DNA of 64,000 bases from Sporosarcina limicola (GTDB taxonomy: Bacteria; Bacillota; Bacilli; Bacillales_A; Planococcaceae): contig NZ_JADBEL010000001.1 of NCBI RefSeq assembly GCF_014873855.1, positions 345,198 to 409,197 on the forward strand, read 5' to 3'. This document shows, piece after piece, positions 63,892 to 64,000 of the stretch. Numbering within the stretch: position 1 is the first letter of the stretch; each line of letters opens with the position of its first letter. The notes beneath the pieces are model-generated. The model was not told the origin of the DNA and ran no database searches. It saw only the letters and a program-made list of their open reading frames with translations. The position numbers and the translations under genes were made by a program.

Positions 63892-64000
63892 TTACAACTC
63901 AACCTGAACTCCAGCATTCTTCGCGACTGCCTTATCATACAAATATTTTGCAACAACGATATCCGCAATTGCGAGGCCCACCGATTTGAACACAGTGATT
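63892..64000 (-). CDS. Ornithine cyclodeaminase/mu-crystallin family, 3' end only
   Basis: The last 35 codons are in the window: ITVFKSVGLAIADIVVAK, then YLYDKAVAKNAGVQVEL and stop TAA. FKSVGxAxxD is the conserved C-terminal motif of the family. Members include delta-1-pyrroline-2-carboxylate reductase, which belongs to 3-hydroxyproline/proline metabolism and would suit this neighbourhood, but alanine dehydrogenase or true cyclodeaminase cannot be excluded from so short a piece. Confidence 0.8.
   Translation of the reverse strand, partial: ITVFKSVGLAIADIVVAKYLYDKAVAKNAGVQVEL

Overview
The window looks like chromosomal DNA of a low-GC, endospore-former-type Firmicute (Bacillales, most like Sporosarcina and other Planococcaceae). 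The grounds are AT-rich DNA, strong AGGAGG-type ribosome binding sites with frequent TTG starts, sigma-A promoters, a T-box ahead of trp, a cre-like site, a trp operon without trpG, and lipoprotein-type peptide-binding proteins. The taxon is inferred from gene style, not from a search.

Layout. 1-2.4 kb: 5' part of an OppA-type lipoprotein gene, a DUF3899 membrane protein, an M19 dipeptidase and a decayed serine hydrolase. 2.6-10.4 kb: a thiazole/oxazole-modified peptide (TOMM/LAP) cluster with an ABC exporter, two different YcaO proteins, a SagB-type dehydrogenase, an E1-like partner protein and two tandemly duplicated 64/65-residue precursors ending in a Cys-run core. 10.4-13.5 kb: mobile-element and prophage debris (an IS630-type element inserted into a small gene, IS4-type and ISAzo13-type fragments, a broken terminase small subunit) and a small secreted peptide gene. 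13.7-28.8 kb: two copies of a five-gene oligopeptide ABC transporter operon exactly 9307 bp apart, with an orphan third binding protein and a second small secreted peptide gene (CDNKGNC family) between them. 29.6-36 kb: trpEDCFBA behind a T-box, divergent from rluF. 36.8-50.4 kb: two further peptide importers, one with a fused OppDF ATPase, a prolidase-like peptidase and DUF3899. 50.9-63.4 kb: a second M24 peptidase, rpoN (sigma-54), a 4-hydroxyproline degradation operon, a sigma-54 activator, and three genes for the remaining subunits of a D-hydroxyproline dehydrogenase. The window closes with a GTCGCT repeat array and the 3' end of an ornithine cyclodeaminase family gene.

The right half reads as one system. 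Peptides are imported, X-Pro or X-Hyp bonds are cut by M24 peptidases, hydroxyproline is epimerised, oxidised, deaminated and dehydrogenated towards 2-oxoglutarate, and five near-perfect -24/-12 sigma-54 promoters tie the importers, peptidase and catabolic genes to the rpoN and activator genes beside them. A second proline-racemase-family protein in that operon lacks both catalytic cysteines. The most novel-looking items are the TOMM cluster with its two YcaO proteins and duplicated Cys-rich precursors, the cysteine-less racemase paralog, and a structured, possibly HEARO/omega-RNA-like, region just upstream of one sigma-54 promoter.
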